Positions 17,074-25,937 of a DNA stretch of 64,000 nt are shown here, in pieces. Each line of letters starts with the position of its first letter. Within the stretch, counting starts at the first letter, position 1. Origin of the DNA: Prevotellaceae bacterium UBA2448 (lineage in GTDB: Bacteria; Bacteroidota; Bacteroidia; Bacteroidales; Bacteroidaceae); the NCBI GenBank assembly GCA_002342585.1, contig DDQG01000019.1, forward strand, positions 24,574 to 88,573, read 5' to 3'. A program made the position numbers and the translations under genes. The notes under the pieces were generated by a model. The model saw nothing but the letters and a program-made list of their open reading frames with translations. It ran no database searches and was not told the origin of the DNA.

Positions 17074-18267
17074 ATGAATACATTATCAGATCGTTTAAAT
17101 CGTTTGTCGCCAAGTGCTACACTTGCGATGAGTCAGAAGAGCTCCGAGTTGAAAGCGCAGGGAATTGACATTATCAATATGTCGGTAGGAGAACCAGACT
17201 TTAATACCCCAGATCATATCAAGGCTGCTGCAATAAAGGCTGTAGAAGAAAATTATAGCCGTTATAGCCCAGTGCCTGGATATCCGGAATTGAAGAATGC
17301 CATTGTTGCAAAGTTGAAGAAAGAAAACGGACTTGACTATAAACCATCTCAGATTCTTTGTTCTAATGGTGCAAAGCAATCTGTATGTAATGCAATCATG
17401 GCACTTGTGAATGCTGGAGATGAGGTGATTATTCCTGCACCTTATTGGGTTAGTTATCCTCAGATGGTTCTTCTTGCCGAAGGTACTCCTGTGTTTATCG
17501 ATGCACCTATAGAGCAGGATTTCAAAATTACTCCAGAGCAGTTAGAGGCTGCTATCACTCCAAAGACCCGTGCTCTCATACTCTGTTCTCCAAGCAACCC
17601 GACTGGTTCAGTTTATAGCAAACAGGAACTTGAGGCTTTGAAGAATGTATTGCTGCGCCATGAACGTGTTATTGTTATCGCTGACGAAATATACGAGCAT
17701 ATCAATTATGTAGGTGCTCATGCTTCAATGGCAAGTTTTGATGATATCAAGGAACGTGTAGTTGTTATTAATGGTGTAAGTAAGGCTTATGCCATGACTG
17801 GTTGGCGTATTGGTTTTATCGCTGCACCAGAGTGGATAGTAAAGGGATGTAATAAACTGCAAGGACAATATACAAGTGGACCATGTTCTGTTTCTCAGAA
17901 AGCTGCAGAAGCTGCATTCGCTGGCGATCAGCAGTGCGTGGAAGATATGCGTCAGGCATTCGAACGCCGTAAGGACCTCATCGTTCGTCTTAGCAAGGAA
18001 ATTCCTGGACTTGAAGTGAATAATCCTCAGGGAGCATTTTATTTGTTCCCAAAGTGTTCTAGTTTCTTTGGAAAGAGTGCAGAGGGTAGGACTATAAATA
18101 ATTCTACAGATTTGGCTATGTACTTGTTGGAAGTTGGGCATGTAGCAACTGTAGGGGGTGATGCCTTTGGAAGTCCTGAGTGTTTTCGTATGAGTTATGC
18201 TACTAGTGACGAGAATATAGTTGAGGCTATGAAGCGTATCAAGGAAGCTCTTGGGAAGTTAAAATAA
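17074..18267 (+). CDS. PLP-dependent aspartate aminotransferase (class I)
   Basis: 397 aa. The fold-type I aminotransferase pattern is clear: SVGEPDFNTP near the start, LCSNGAKQSV, PAPYWVSYP, SPSNPTGSVYS, VIADEIYEHINY, and the PLP lysine Lys237 in NGVSKAYAMTGWRIG, then the arginine that binds the alpha-carboxylate in CFRMSYATSDENI. It belongs to the thermophilic/Bacillus-type AspAT branch (about 390 aa). It probably interconverts aspartate and glutamate; preference for other amino acids cannot be excluded. It precedes a nitroreductase gene by 6 bp. Confidence 0.92.
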   Translation: MNTLSDRLNRLSPSATLAMSQKSSELKAQGIDIINMSVGEPDFNTPDHIKAAAIKAVEENYSRYSPVPGYPELKNAIVAKLKKENGLDYKPSQILCSNGAKQSVCNAIMALVNAGDEVIIPAPYWVSYPQMVLLAEGTPVFIDAPIEQDFKITPEQLEAAITPKTRALILCSPSNPTGSVYSKQELEALKNVLLRHERVIVIADEIYEHINYVGAHASMASFDDIKERVVVINGVSKAYAMTGWRIGFIAAPEWIVKGCNKLQGQYTSGPCSVSQKAAEAAFAGDQQCVEDMRQAFERRKDLIVRLSKEIPGLEVNNPQGAFYLFPKCSSFFGKSAEGRTINNSTDLAMYLLEVGHVATVGGDAFGSPECFRMSYATSDENIVEAMKRIKEALGKLK

Positions 18268-18273
18268 ACGTAT

Positions 18274-19011
18274 ATGACAATAAAAGACCGTAAGACTATC
18301 CGAAAATACAAGGCTATGGATGTGGATAAAAATCTCATCCATAGCTTGCTCGCTACAGCTTCACGTGCAGCAACGATGGGTAACATGCAACTCTATAGTG
18401 TGGTTGAGACAAGAAGTCAGGCTATAAAAGAAGTATTGGCTCCTTTACACTTTAATCAACCTATGGTTATGGGAGCTCCTGTTGTACTGACTTTTATAGC
18501 TGATTTTAACCGGTTTACTCGTTGGTGTGAGCTTTCTGATGCAGATGCTGGTTATGATAATTTCCTGTCATTTAGTAATGCTATGACCGACGCTATGCTT
18601 TTTTGCCAGAATTTCTGTACGTTAGCTGAAGAAGCGGGTCTCGGAACGTGTTTTCTCGGAACAACGGTTTATAATCCGCAGGGAATTATTGATGTGCTTA
18701 AGTTGCCACGTCTGACTTTTCCTGTAGCCACTATAACTGTTGGCTATCCTGATGAAAACCCGGAACAGCCAGATCGTCTCGATATTTCTGATATTATTCA
18801 TGAGGAAACGTATCGTGTGGTTTCTGATGAAGATATCCGAAGGGCTTATGCTTATAAAGAGTCGCTTCAGGAGAACAAGCATTTTGTAGAGATAAATAAA
18901 AAACAAAATTTGGCTCAAGTATTTACCGATTGTAGATATACTCGTAGGGATAATGAGGCAATGTCGCGAGGAATGCTTGACGCGCTTAAGAAACAAGGTT
19001 TTCTGAAATAA
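18274..19011 (+). CDS. Nitroreductase family protein
   Basis: 245 aa, FMN-binding nitroreductase fold. N-terminal DRKTIRKYKAMDVDKNLIHS with an FMN-contact Arg pair, then ATMGNMQLYSVVET, the mid-domain AMTDAMLFCQNFCTLAEEAG with LGTCFLGTTVYNPQG, and LTFPVATITVGYPDENP. These are the family's flavin and dimer-contact landmarks. Length and layout are close to NfsA/FRP-like enzymes. The substrate (quinone, nitro compound, flavin) is not predictable. It follows the aminotransferase by 6 bp, so probably one operon. Confidence 0.88.
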   Translation: MTIKDRKTIRKYKAMDVDKNLIHSLLATASRAATMGNMQLYSVVETRSQAIKEVLAPLHFNQPMVMGAPVVLTFIADFNRFTRWCELSDADAGYDNFLSFSNAMTDAMLFCQNFCTLAEEAGLGTCFLGTTVYNPQGIIDVLKLPRLTFPVATITVGYPDENPEQPDRLDISDIIHEETYRVVSDEDIRRAYAYKESLQENKHFVEINKKQNLAQVFTDCRYTRRDNEAMSRGMLDALKKQGFLK

Positions 19012-19027
19012 TCAAAATATAAACACA

Positions 19028-20407
19028 ATGAATCGCGAAAATTTTGGATCACGACTTGGAGCTATATTGGCCGCAGCCGGTTCGGCAGTTGGACTTGGTA
19101 ATGTTTGGCGTTTCCCAATTGAAACAGGACAAAACGGTGGAGCTGCTTTTATCATTATATATATATTGTGTATTCTTTTATTGGGTTTGCCTGTAATGAT
19201 AAGTGAATTCTTGATAGGTAGATATACACATACAAACACTGCAGGGGCTTATAGGATACTTTCGAAGGGAAGTAAATGGCACTGGTTAGGAAAGATGGGG
19301 GTCTATACTGGATGGTTCATCCTTTGTTACTATGCAGTGGTGGGAGGATGGACTCTTCACTATACTTACCTTTCTTTAACTAATGCTTTTAGTGGCGTGA
19401 AAGCTTCGGATTTTGGTAACATCTTCAACGATTTTGTAAGTAATCCATGGATACCCTTATTATGGTTTTATCTGTTTATTCTGCTTACTCACTATGTTAT
19501 TACTCGAGGCGTACAATCGGGTATTGAACGTTCCTCAAAAATTCTTATGCCTACATTATTTATTATTGTAGTATTTTTGGCCGTTAGTTCAGTGATGCTT
19601 CCTGGCGCATCTGCAGGTGTAGAGTTCTTGTTGCGCCCTGATTGGTCAAAGGTTGACAGTAAGACCATAATTGAAGCTATGGGACAAGCATTCTTCTCAT
19701 TGAGTCTTGGTATGGGTTGTCTATGTACATATGCTAGTTATTTTGATAAAACCACTCCTTTGGGAAAAACAGCTCTTCATGTTAGCGTTATTGATACTTT
19801 AATTGCTATCCTTGCAGGTTTTATCATATTCCCTTCTGTTTTCAATATTGGCATGAATCCAAATGAAGTTGGTGTGGGTGCCAGCCTAACTTTTATTTCT
19901 CTACCTAATGTGTTTCAGCAGGCTCTTGGTGAGGGTAGCCTAATGTCGATAATATTCTCGGCATTTTTTTACTTCCTCCTGTTTGTGGCTGCATTGACAA
20001 GTGCTATTTCGCTACATGAGGTTGCAACGGCATATGTAACAGAGGAATTTAATATGACACGTAATCGTGGCGCTTCTCTTGTGACAATTGTAGTTCTCGT
20101 GTTGGGTACTCTTTGTTCGCTTTCCTTCGGACCATTATCCAATATAAAGATATTGGATCGCAACATATTCTCTATGTTCGATGATTTGTCGGGTGTAATT
20201 TTGTTGCCAATAGGTGTTATGTTTATAAGCCTATTTGCAGGATGGCGTCTTGACAAAGAGTTGTACCGCAACGAAATAAGTAATCATGGAGATATAGAAA
20301 CACCTTATTTCAAGATGCTTATATTCTCTTTGCGCTTTATGATTCCGTTGGCAATCTTGCTGGTATTTCTTGACCAGTTGGGATTGTTTAAGGCTATATT
20401 CAAATAA
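19028..20407 (+). CDS. Sodium-dependent transporter, NSS (neurotransmitter:sodium symporter) family
   Basis: 459 aa with about 11 membrane helices of the LeuT fold. The N-terminus has the family signature: GSRLGAILAAAGSAVGLGNV and RFPIETGQNGGAAFI (unwound TM1 that binds Na+ and substrate). TM6 has FFSLSLGMGCLCTYASYFD, with the usual serine/glycine unwinding. TM8 region: FFYFLLFVAALTSAISLHEV, including Na+-site serine residues. Substrates of this prokaryotic branch are amino acids. It overlaps the convergent nitroreductase gene by 8 bp. Confidence 0.93.
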   Translation: MNRENFGSRLGAILAAAGSAVGLGNVWRFPIETGQNGGAAFIIIYILCILLLGLPVMISEFLIGRYTHTNTAGAYRILSKGSKWHWLGKMGVYTGWFILCYYAVVGGWTLHYTYLSLTNAFSGVKASDFGNIFNDFVSNPWIPLLWFYLFILLTHYVITRGVQSGIERSSKILMPTLFIIVVFLAVSSVMLPGASAGVEFLLRPDWSKVDSKTIIEAMGQAFFSLSLGMGCLCTYASYFDKTTPLGKTALHVSVIDTLIAILAGFIIFPSVFNIGMNPNEVGVGASLTFISLPNVFQQALGEGSLMSIIFSAFFYFLLFVAALTSAISLHEVATAYVTEEFNMTRNRGASLVTIVVLVLGTLCSLSFGPLSNIKILDRNIFSMFDDLSGVILLPIGVMFISLFAGWRLDKELYRNEISNHGDIETPYFKMLIFSLRFMIPLAILLVFLDQLGLFKAIFK

Positions 20408-20915
20408 CTTTTATAAATTCGCTCTTTTCTTTGCGGATTTTATCTTTTCTCGGACAATCTTCCGCAATATGTCCTACAGGGATTAGTGCTACTGGCTCTA
20501 TTCCTTGTGGGAGAGTGAATAGTTCTGCAAACTTGTTTGTGTCGTAGTTGCATATCCAACAAGTGCCTAAACCGCGCTCTGTGGCAGCGAGACATATATG
20601 TTCTATTGCTATTGCCAAATCCACATCACCGTGGTTTTTATGGTCGTAAGGACGTACCCATGCAGCATCGTTGTTTTTTAGTGCTATAATGCAGATGGGA
20701 GCTGTGAGAAACCAATCGCGATCGTAACACTGATGTAGTTTTTCCAGATTTTGCTTACTACGTACAACATAAAACTCCCATGGTTGTTTATTTACTGCTG
20801 ACGGAGCCATACGTACACATTCAAGGATATAATCAAGATCCTCATCTTTTACAATCTCATCGGAGAATTTTCGGGCAGAGAATCTTTCTTTGCATAATGT
20901 AAGGAAGTCTTTCAT
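20400..20915 (-). CDS. Nitroreductase family protein (second, distinct)
   Basis: 171 aa from the ATG at 20915; a longer reading to 20942 has no support from the promoter position. The FMN-binding start is LCKERFSARKFSDEIV, then CVRMAPSAVNKQPWEFYVVR (the S-A-x-N-x-Q-P-W motif), DLAIAIEHICLAATERGLGT, CWICNYDTNKFAELF, and PVALIPVGHIAED. It belongs to the short one-domain nitroreductases and is not a close duplicate of the one at 18274. Its 3' end overlaps the transporter gene. A minus-strand TAAATTTG (20947-20940) is its likely -7 box. Confidence 0.9.
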   Translation of the reverse strand: MKDFLTLCKERFSARKFSDEIVKDEDLDYILECVRMAPSAVNKQPWEFYVVRSKQNLEKLHQCYDRDWFLTAPICIIALKNNDAAWVRPYDHKNHGDVDLAIAIEHICLAATERGLGTCWICNYDTNKFAELFTLPQGIEPVALIPVGHIAEDCPRKDKIRKEKSEFIKVI

Positions 20916-20950
20916 GATGATTTGATAAATAAATTTGCACAAATTTAGTG

Positions 20951-20977
20951 ATTTGTGATATAAATATTGTACTTTTG
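20951..20977 (+). promoter_or_regulatory. Promoter of the purH-type/mre operon
   Basis: TACTTTTG at 20970-20977 with TTTG at 20952-20955 (about 15-19 bp upstream). It drives the cyclohydrolase gene at 21087 and probably the following mre genes. The leader is ~100 nt. A minus-strand -7 box for the nitroreductase at 20940-20947 faces it. Confidence 0.65.
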
Positions 20978-21086
20978 CAAAGTAAAAATACTAGCAGATA
21001 GTCTAATTGTCTGTATATTGATGTTATATGTGGGTTAAATCCTGCGTTAAAAACTAAGATAATAACGAATAAAATTATATATAAAG

Positions 21087-21683
21087 ATGGCAGATAGCAA
21101 AAAGATTAAGACAGCTTTGATTTCTGTTTTCCATAAGGATGGACTTGAAGAATTATTGGCTGCACTGAATGCAGAGGGCGTTAAATTTCTCTCTACAGGT
21201 GGAACCCAGAATTTTATTGAAGGCTTGGGATATAAGTGTGAGAAAGTTGAAAATCTGACAACTTATCCTTCAATTCTTGGCGGTCGTGTGAAAACACTTC
21301 ACCCAAAGGTGTTCGGAGGAATTCTGGGGCGTCGCGAACTGGAGAGTGATCGGCAGGAAATGGCTAAGTATGAGATTCCGGAAATCGATCTCGTTGTCGT
21401 TGATCTCTATCCATTTGAGGAAACAGTTGCTAGTACAAATGATGAACCGACTATTATCGAAAAAATTGATATAGGTGGTATCAGTTTGATTCGTGCTGCT
21501 GCAAAGAACTTCAATGATGTTGTAATAGTTCCTAGTAAAGCAGAATATGCAATGCTGACAGATATAGTGAAAGCTCAAGGTGGTTCAACTACAAAAGCAC
21601 AACGCAAGGTTTTTGCTGAGCGTGCGTTTGGTGTGAGCAGTCATTATGATACAGCTATTCACAATTATTTTTTGAAGGCATAA
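21087..21683 (+). CDS. IMP cyclohydrolase domain protein (N-terminal half of PurH only)
   Basis: 198 aa covering only the MGS-like IMP cyclohydrolase domain of PurH: TALISVFHKDGLEELLAAL, FLSTGGTQNFIEGLG, GGRVKTLHPKVFGGILGRR, VVVDLYPFEET, IDIGGISLIRAAAKNF, and the end HYDTAIHNYFLKA. In most bacteria PurH continues directly from this point with the AICAR formyltransferase domain (total ~510 aa). Here the frame stops and mreB begins 30 bp later, so the transformylase must be encoded elsewhere. Catalyses FAICAR to IMP, the last step of purine synthesis. No remnant of the second half is visible. Confidence 0.93.
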   Translation: MADSKKIKTALISVFHKDGLEELLAALNAEGVKFLSTGGTQNFIEGLGYKCEKVENLTTYPSILGGRVKTLHPKVFGGILGRRELESDRQEMAKYEIPEIDLVVVDLYPFEETVASTNDEPTIIEKIDIGGISLIRAAAKNFNDVVIVPSKAEYAMLTDIVKAQGGSTTKAQRKVFAERAFGVSSHYDTAIHNYFLKA

Positions 21684-21713
21684 TAGATAATATGAATTTA
21701 AAGGAATAGGATT

Positions 21714-22736
21714 ATGGGATTCTTTTCTTTGACTCAGGATATAGCAATGGATCTTGGAACGGCCAATACTATCATTACCAGTAATGGTAGGATAGTGGTT
21801 GACGAACCATCAGTTGTGGCTATGGACAAACAAAGCAACAAGATGATTGCTGTTGGTACTAAAGCCAAGATGATGCATGAGAAAACTCATGAGAATATTC
21901 GAACTTGTCGTCCGCTTCGCGATGGTGTCATTGCTGACTTCAATGCCTGTGAGCAGATGATGCGTGGACTCATAAAGATGGCAAATTCAGGTCGCCACTT
22001 GTTTACTCCATCGCTTCGTATGGTTATTGGTGTTCCTTCAGGTTCTACCGAAGTGGAGTTGCGTGCTGTACGTGATAGTGCTGAGCACTCAGGAGGGCGT
22101 GACGTTTATCTAATCTTTGAACCAATGGCTGCTGCAATAGGTTGTGGTATTGACGTAGAGGCTCCAGAGGGTAATATGGTTGTAGATATAGGTGGTGGTT
22201 CTACAGAGATTGCTATTATCTCGTTGGGAGGAATCGTTTGCAATAACTCTATACGTGTGGCAGGTGATGACTTTACATATGACATTCAAGAGTATATGAG
22301 TCGTCAGCACAATGTTAAGGTCAGTGAACGTATGGCTGAACGTATTAAAATAAATGTAGGTTCTGCTCTTGCTGAACTTGGAAATGATGCTCCACAAGAT
22401 TATGTAGTACATGGACCGAATCGTATCACTGCATTGCCAATGGAGATAAGCGTAGGCTATCAAGAAATAGCTATGTGTATTGATAAGAGTTTGGCAAAAA
22501 TAGAAGCCGCTGTACTTCAGGCTTTGGAACATACGCCACCAGAACTATATGCAGATATCGTGAAGAATGGTATTTGGCTTACAGGAGGTGGAGCTCTGTT
22601 GCGAGGTCTGGATAAGCGCCTTACTGATAAAATAAAGATTCAGTTCCATGTAGATGAAGATCCACTTCATTCGGTTGCCAAGGGTACAGGAATTGCATTA
22701 AAAAACGTAAATAACTACCAGTTCTTAATGAGATAA
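21714..22736 (+). CDS. mreB: Rod shape-determining protein MreB
   Basis: 340 aa, actin-like ATPase that directs lateral wall synthesis from the inner face of the membrane. Phosphate-1 motif MDLGTANTIIT, connect region PLRDGVIADFNACEQMM, phosphate-2 VVDIGGGSTEIAIISLGG, adenosine motif IWLTGGGALLRGLD. The N-terminal MGFFSLTQ is the membrane-touching start. First gene of mreBCD-mrdA-rodA; its stop overlaps the mreC start by one base (TAATG). Confidence 0.97.
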   Translation: MGFFSLTQDIAMDLGTANTIITSNGRIVVDEPSVVAMDKQSNKMIAVGTKAKMMHEKTHENIRTCRPLRDGVIADFNACEQMMRGLIKMANSGRHLFTPSLRMVIGVPSGSTEVELRAVRDSAEHSGGRDVYLIFEPMAAAIGCGIDVEAPEGNMVVDIGGGSTEIAIISLGGIVCNNSIRVAGDDFTYDIQEYMSRQHNVKVSERMAERIKINVGSALAELGNDAPQDYVVHGPNRITALPMEISVGYQEIAMCIDKSLAKIEAAVLQALEHTPPELYADIVKNGIWLTGGGALLRGLDKRLTDKIKIQFHVDEDPLHSVAKGTGIALKNVNNYQFLMR

Positions 22737-23581
22737 TGTGGGGAGGAGTTTTTGATTTTCTCTTCAAATATAAACACTGGCTTGTATTCATATTGTTAGA
22801 GGCTGTAAGTCTTATTGGACTTTTCAGTACAAACGGTTATCAAAAGAGTGTTTACTTTACTACTGCTAATAGTATTGTAGGTTATGCTTACTCTACTATT
22901 AGCAGTATAACTTCTTATTTAAATTTAGTTTCGGTGAATCGAGACCTTGAAGCAGAGAATGAAAAACTAAGAATAGAAAATGTAACCCTCAAGACACGGC
23001 TTAAATTGGCAAATGTAGATACTTTAGCAATGGGCGTTCAGTCGGAAGATTATAATGTAGTTGTGGCTCAAGTAATTAATTTTACACTTCACAAGAGGGC
23101 TAATTTGATGACTATCAATAAAGGAAGTGCTGACGGAATCAAACCAGAAATGGGCGTAGTGTGCAGTCAAGGCGTTGTTGGAGTGGTTTATCTGACCAGT
23201 GAGCATTATGCTATTGTAATGCCATTGCTTAATGTTAATTGTCGTATTAGTTGCTGTTTGAATAAGTCTGAATATTTCGGAACCCTTGAGTGGGAAAGGG
23301 GCGATTCTCGCTCCACTTATGCGACGGGATTCCCTCGCCATACAAAGATTCAAGAAGGTGAACTTATAGAAACCAATGGCTATAGTGACATTTTCCCACC
23401 TGGTATTCCTATCGGAAAAGTCAGTAGTATTGGTGACTCTGAGGATGGTATGTCGTATCGTCTGAAAGTAAGCCTGTTCACGAATTTCGAAAAGCTGCGT
23501 GATGTTAGTGTGATAACTAATTATATACATACAGAACGTCGTGAGTTGGAACAGTCTGTAGAAAATAAGGAGGAGATATAG
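22736..23581 (+). CDS. mreC: Rod shape-determining protein MreC
   Basis: 281 aa. A single N-terminal membrane helix (~11-29, KHWLVFILLEAVSLIGLFS), then a coiled coil (~65-90, NRDLEAENEKLRIENVTLKT) and the double beta-barrel domain (VINFTLHKRANLMTINKGSA, GVVGVVYLTSEHYAIVMPLL, GVPIGKV-like FPPGIPIGKVSS). Periplasmic scaffold that links MreB to PBP2/RodA. Translationally coupled to mreB; mreD follows after 2 bp. Confidence 0.95.
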   Translation: MWGGVFDFLFKYKHWLVFILLEAVSLIGLFSTNGYQKSVYFTTANSIVGYAYSTISSITSYLNLVSVNRDLEAENEKLRIENVTLKTRLKLANVDTLAMGVQSEDYNVVVAQVINFTLHKRANLMTINKGSADGIKPEMGVVCSQGVVGVVYLTSEHYAIVMPLLNVNCRISCCLNKSEYFGTLEWERGDSRSTYATGFPRHTKIQEGELIETNGYSDIFPPGIPIGKVSSIGDSEDGMSYRLKVSLFTNFEKLRDVSVITNYIHTERRELEQSVENKEEI

Positions 23582-23583
23582 CT

Positions 23584-24075
23584 ATGCCGTTATTAAAGTT
23601 ATTCATAGTATTATCTATTCAGGTGCTAATTGTTAACCAAATACATTTGTTTGGCTATATTACCCCTTTGTTTATAGGATATGTAGTAATTAGTTCTCGT
23701 AAAGGTTTCTTTCATATTTTGCTTCTTCTGTTGGGCTTCTTTACTGGTCTGTTGTTTGATATGTTTAGCAATACTGCTGGAATGGCTGCTGCTTCAATGA
23801 CTTTGATAGCGATGGCACAACCATCTCTTTTGCGATTGTTTGCCCCTCGTGATTCAGACGATAATTACCGACCTACAATCATGACTTTGGGAATATTCCG
23901 ATATTGGATATATAGTTTACTTTGCATGGCTGTACTTCATGTGATGTTTTATACTCTTGATGCCTTTTCACTTAACGATTGGCCTCTTACTCTTTTATCT
24001 ATTATTGGTAGCAGTTTGTTTGCTTCAGTACTTTGTGTAATTGCAGAACTGATTGTTAGAAAACGACGAAGATGA
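23584..24075 (+). CDS. mreD: Rod shape-determining protein MreD
   Basis: 163 aa, almost wholly hydrophobic with about five membrane helices (for example LFIVLSIQVLIVNQIHLFG and GFFHILLLLLGFFTGLLFDM). Family motif region FTGLLFDMFSNTAG is recognisable. The call rests on size, topology and its place between mreC and mrdA. Its last bases overlap the mrdA start (ATGA). Confidence 0.9.
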   Translation: MPLLKLFIVLSIQVLIVNQIHLFGYITPLFIGYVVISSRKGFFHILLLLLGFFTGLLFDMFSNTAGMAAASMTLIAMAQPSLLRLFAPRDSDDNYRPTIMTLGIFRYWIYSLLCMAVLHVMFYTLDAFSLNDWPLTLLSIIGSSLFASVLCVIAELIVRKRRR

Positions 24076-25910
24076 TAGAAACGAGTTATCATAACAGAAA
24101 GTATATTCTCGGAGGTGTTGTTCTATTTATTGTAATCACCTTCACTGTTCGTTTGGCCTATCTGCAACTGATGAGTGATGAATACAAGACCTTTGCTGAT
24201 TCTAATGCATTTCTGAACAATGTTATTTTTCCTGCACGTGGCGCTATCTATGATCGCAATGGTGATCTTCTAGTATATAATCAGCCAGCATATGACATTA
24301 TGGTGGTGATGCGTGAGGTGAAAGATCTGGATACGCTTGATTTTTGTGAGACCCTTGGAATGTCTAAGGACGAATTTGTTATGCGTATGAATAATATCAG
24401 TGATCGCACTAAGAATCCTGGTTATTCACCATATATGCAACAGATATTCTTGAGTCAATTACCAAGTAAGGATTTTTCTGTATTCCAAGAGAAACTTTTC
24501 CGTTTTAAGGGTTTCTATATACGTGAACGCTCTGTTCGTCGTTATACTTACCCATATGCAGCCCACCTGCTTGGTGATGTAGCAGAGGTGTCACAGCAGG
24601 ATATTTTGGCAAACAACTATTACATGCCTGGAGATTATATAGGAAAGCAAGGTGTTGAGCGTAGTTACGAAGAGGAACTGCGTGGTGTGAAAGGTGTGCA
24701 GGTTTTGCTTCGTGATGCACAAGGTCGCATTCATGGACATTATAAGGATGGGGCTTATGACCGCAAACCTGTTCCTGGTAAGAATCTTACTCTGAGTATA
24801 GATATAGAATTGCAAAAACTTGGCGAAAGGCTGATGCAAGGGAAATTGGGCGCGATTGTAGCTATTGAGCCATCAACTGGTGAAATATTGGCGATGGTAA
24901 GTGCGCCTAACTACGATCCGCGTAAGATGGAGGGTAGGGAACGTGGAAAGAGGATGGGTGTTATGTTAAAAGACCCAAGACGTCCTATGCTGAATCGTGC
25001 CATTCAAGGTACTTATCCTCCAGGTTCTACCTTCAAGACAGCTCAGGGATTGACGTTTCTGCAGGAGGGAATCGTTAAGTCTTGGACTTCATATCCTTGC
25101 CTTCGAGGCTTTCGTCATGCACATCGTAAAATAGGTTGTCATGGTCATCCCAGTCCTATAACCTTCGTTCCTGCTATGGGTACTTCCTGTAATGGTTATT
25201 TTTGTTGGGGACTTTATTATATGTTAGGTGACAGAAATAAATACTCTACTGTACATGATGCAATTACTGTGTGGAAAGATTATATGGTTGCAATGGGATT
25301 TGGTTATAAACTCGGTGTAGATATGCCAGGCGAAGCCCGAGGCCTTATTCCTAATGCCCAATTCTATGATAAGATATATGGCCCTTCGTGGTCGGCTATT
25401 AATGTACTTCCAATTTCAATAGGACAAGGAGAGGTTACACTTACTCCTTTGCAAATTGCTAACTTGGGTGCTACCATAGCCAATCGTGGACATTATATAA
25501 CTCCTCATGTAGTAAAGAATGTAGAAGGAGGTAATCTGGCCGATTCATTGTTGCAACGTCATGATGTACCTGTTGATAAAAAATACTACGAATTAGTGGT
25601 TGCGGGAATGCGTAATGCTGTTACGTCGGGAACGTGTAGTTCTGCTAATAATCCCTGGTATGAAGTGTGTGGAAAGACTGGAACTGCTCAGAATCGAGGC
25701 CATGATCACTCTGTTTTTATGGGGTTTGCTCCGCGTGTAAATCCAAAGATTGCCGTAGCTGTGTATGTGGAAAACGGAGGTTGGGGAGCCAGCTATGGTG
25801 TGCCTATTGGCGCATTGATGATGGAGCAATACATTCGTGGCGAATTGTGTAAGGCGTCAATGAAAAGAGCACAAACCATTCAAGGAAAGTATATCCAATA
25901 TAAGTTCTAA
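24072..25910 (+). CDS. mrdA: Penicillin-binding protein 2 (elongation transpeptidase)
   Basis: 612 aa. One N-terminal membrane helix (~9-30), then the PBP dimerisation domain starting FPARGAIYDRNGDLLVYNQP. The transpeptidase domain has SxxK as STFK (Ser319, Lys322), SxN as SCN in GTSCNGYFCWG, and KTG as CGKTGTAQNRG. Cross-links peptidoglycan during elongation with RodA, encoded next. Length fits PBP2. Overlaps mreD by 4 bp. Confidence 0.96.
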   Translation: MIETSYHNRKYILGGVVLFIVITFTVRLAYLQLMSDEYKTFADSNAFLNNVIFPARGAIYDRNGDLLVYNQPAYDIMVVMREVKDLDTLDFCETLGMSKDEFVMRMNNISDRTKNPGYSPYMQQIFLSQLPSKDFSVFQEKLFRFKGFYIRERSVRRYTYPYAAHLLGDVAEVSQQDILANNYYMPGDYIGKQGVERSYEEELRGVKGVQVLLRDAQGRIHGHYKDGAYDRKPVPGKNLTLSIDIELQKLGERLMQGKLGAIVAIEPSTGEILAMVSAPNYDPRKMEGRERGKRMGVMLKDPRRPMLNRAIQGTYPPGSTFKTAQGLTFLQEGIVKSWTSYPCLRGFRHAHRKIGCHGHPSPITFVPAMGTSCNGYFCWGLYYMLGDRNKYSTVHDAITVWKDYMVAMGFGYKLGVDMPGEARGLIPNAQFYDKIYGPSWSAINVLPISIGQGEVTLTPLQIANLGATIANRGHYITPHVVKNVEGGNLADSLLQRHDVPVDKKYYELVVAGMRNAVTSGTCSSANNPWYEVCGKTGTAQNRGHDHSVFMGFAPRVNPKIAVAVYVENGGWGASYGVPIGALMMEQYIRGELCKASMKRAQTIQGKYIQYKF

Positions 25911-25937
25911 CGAAGTAATAGCACAAGGTTAAATAAT

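Noticed and set aside
24072..25910. Possibility that this is a beta-lactam resistance PBP gained by transfer
   Set aside because: Its place in mreBCD-mrdA-rodA and normal motifs mark it as the housekeeping PBP2.
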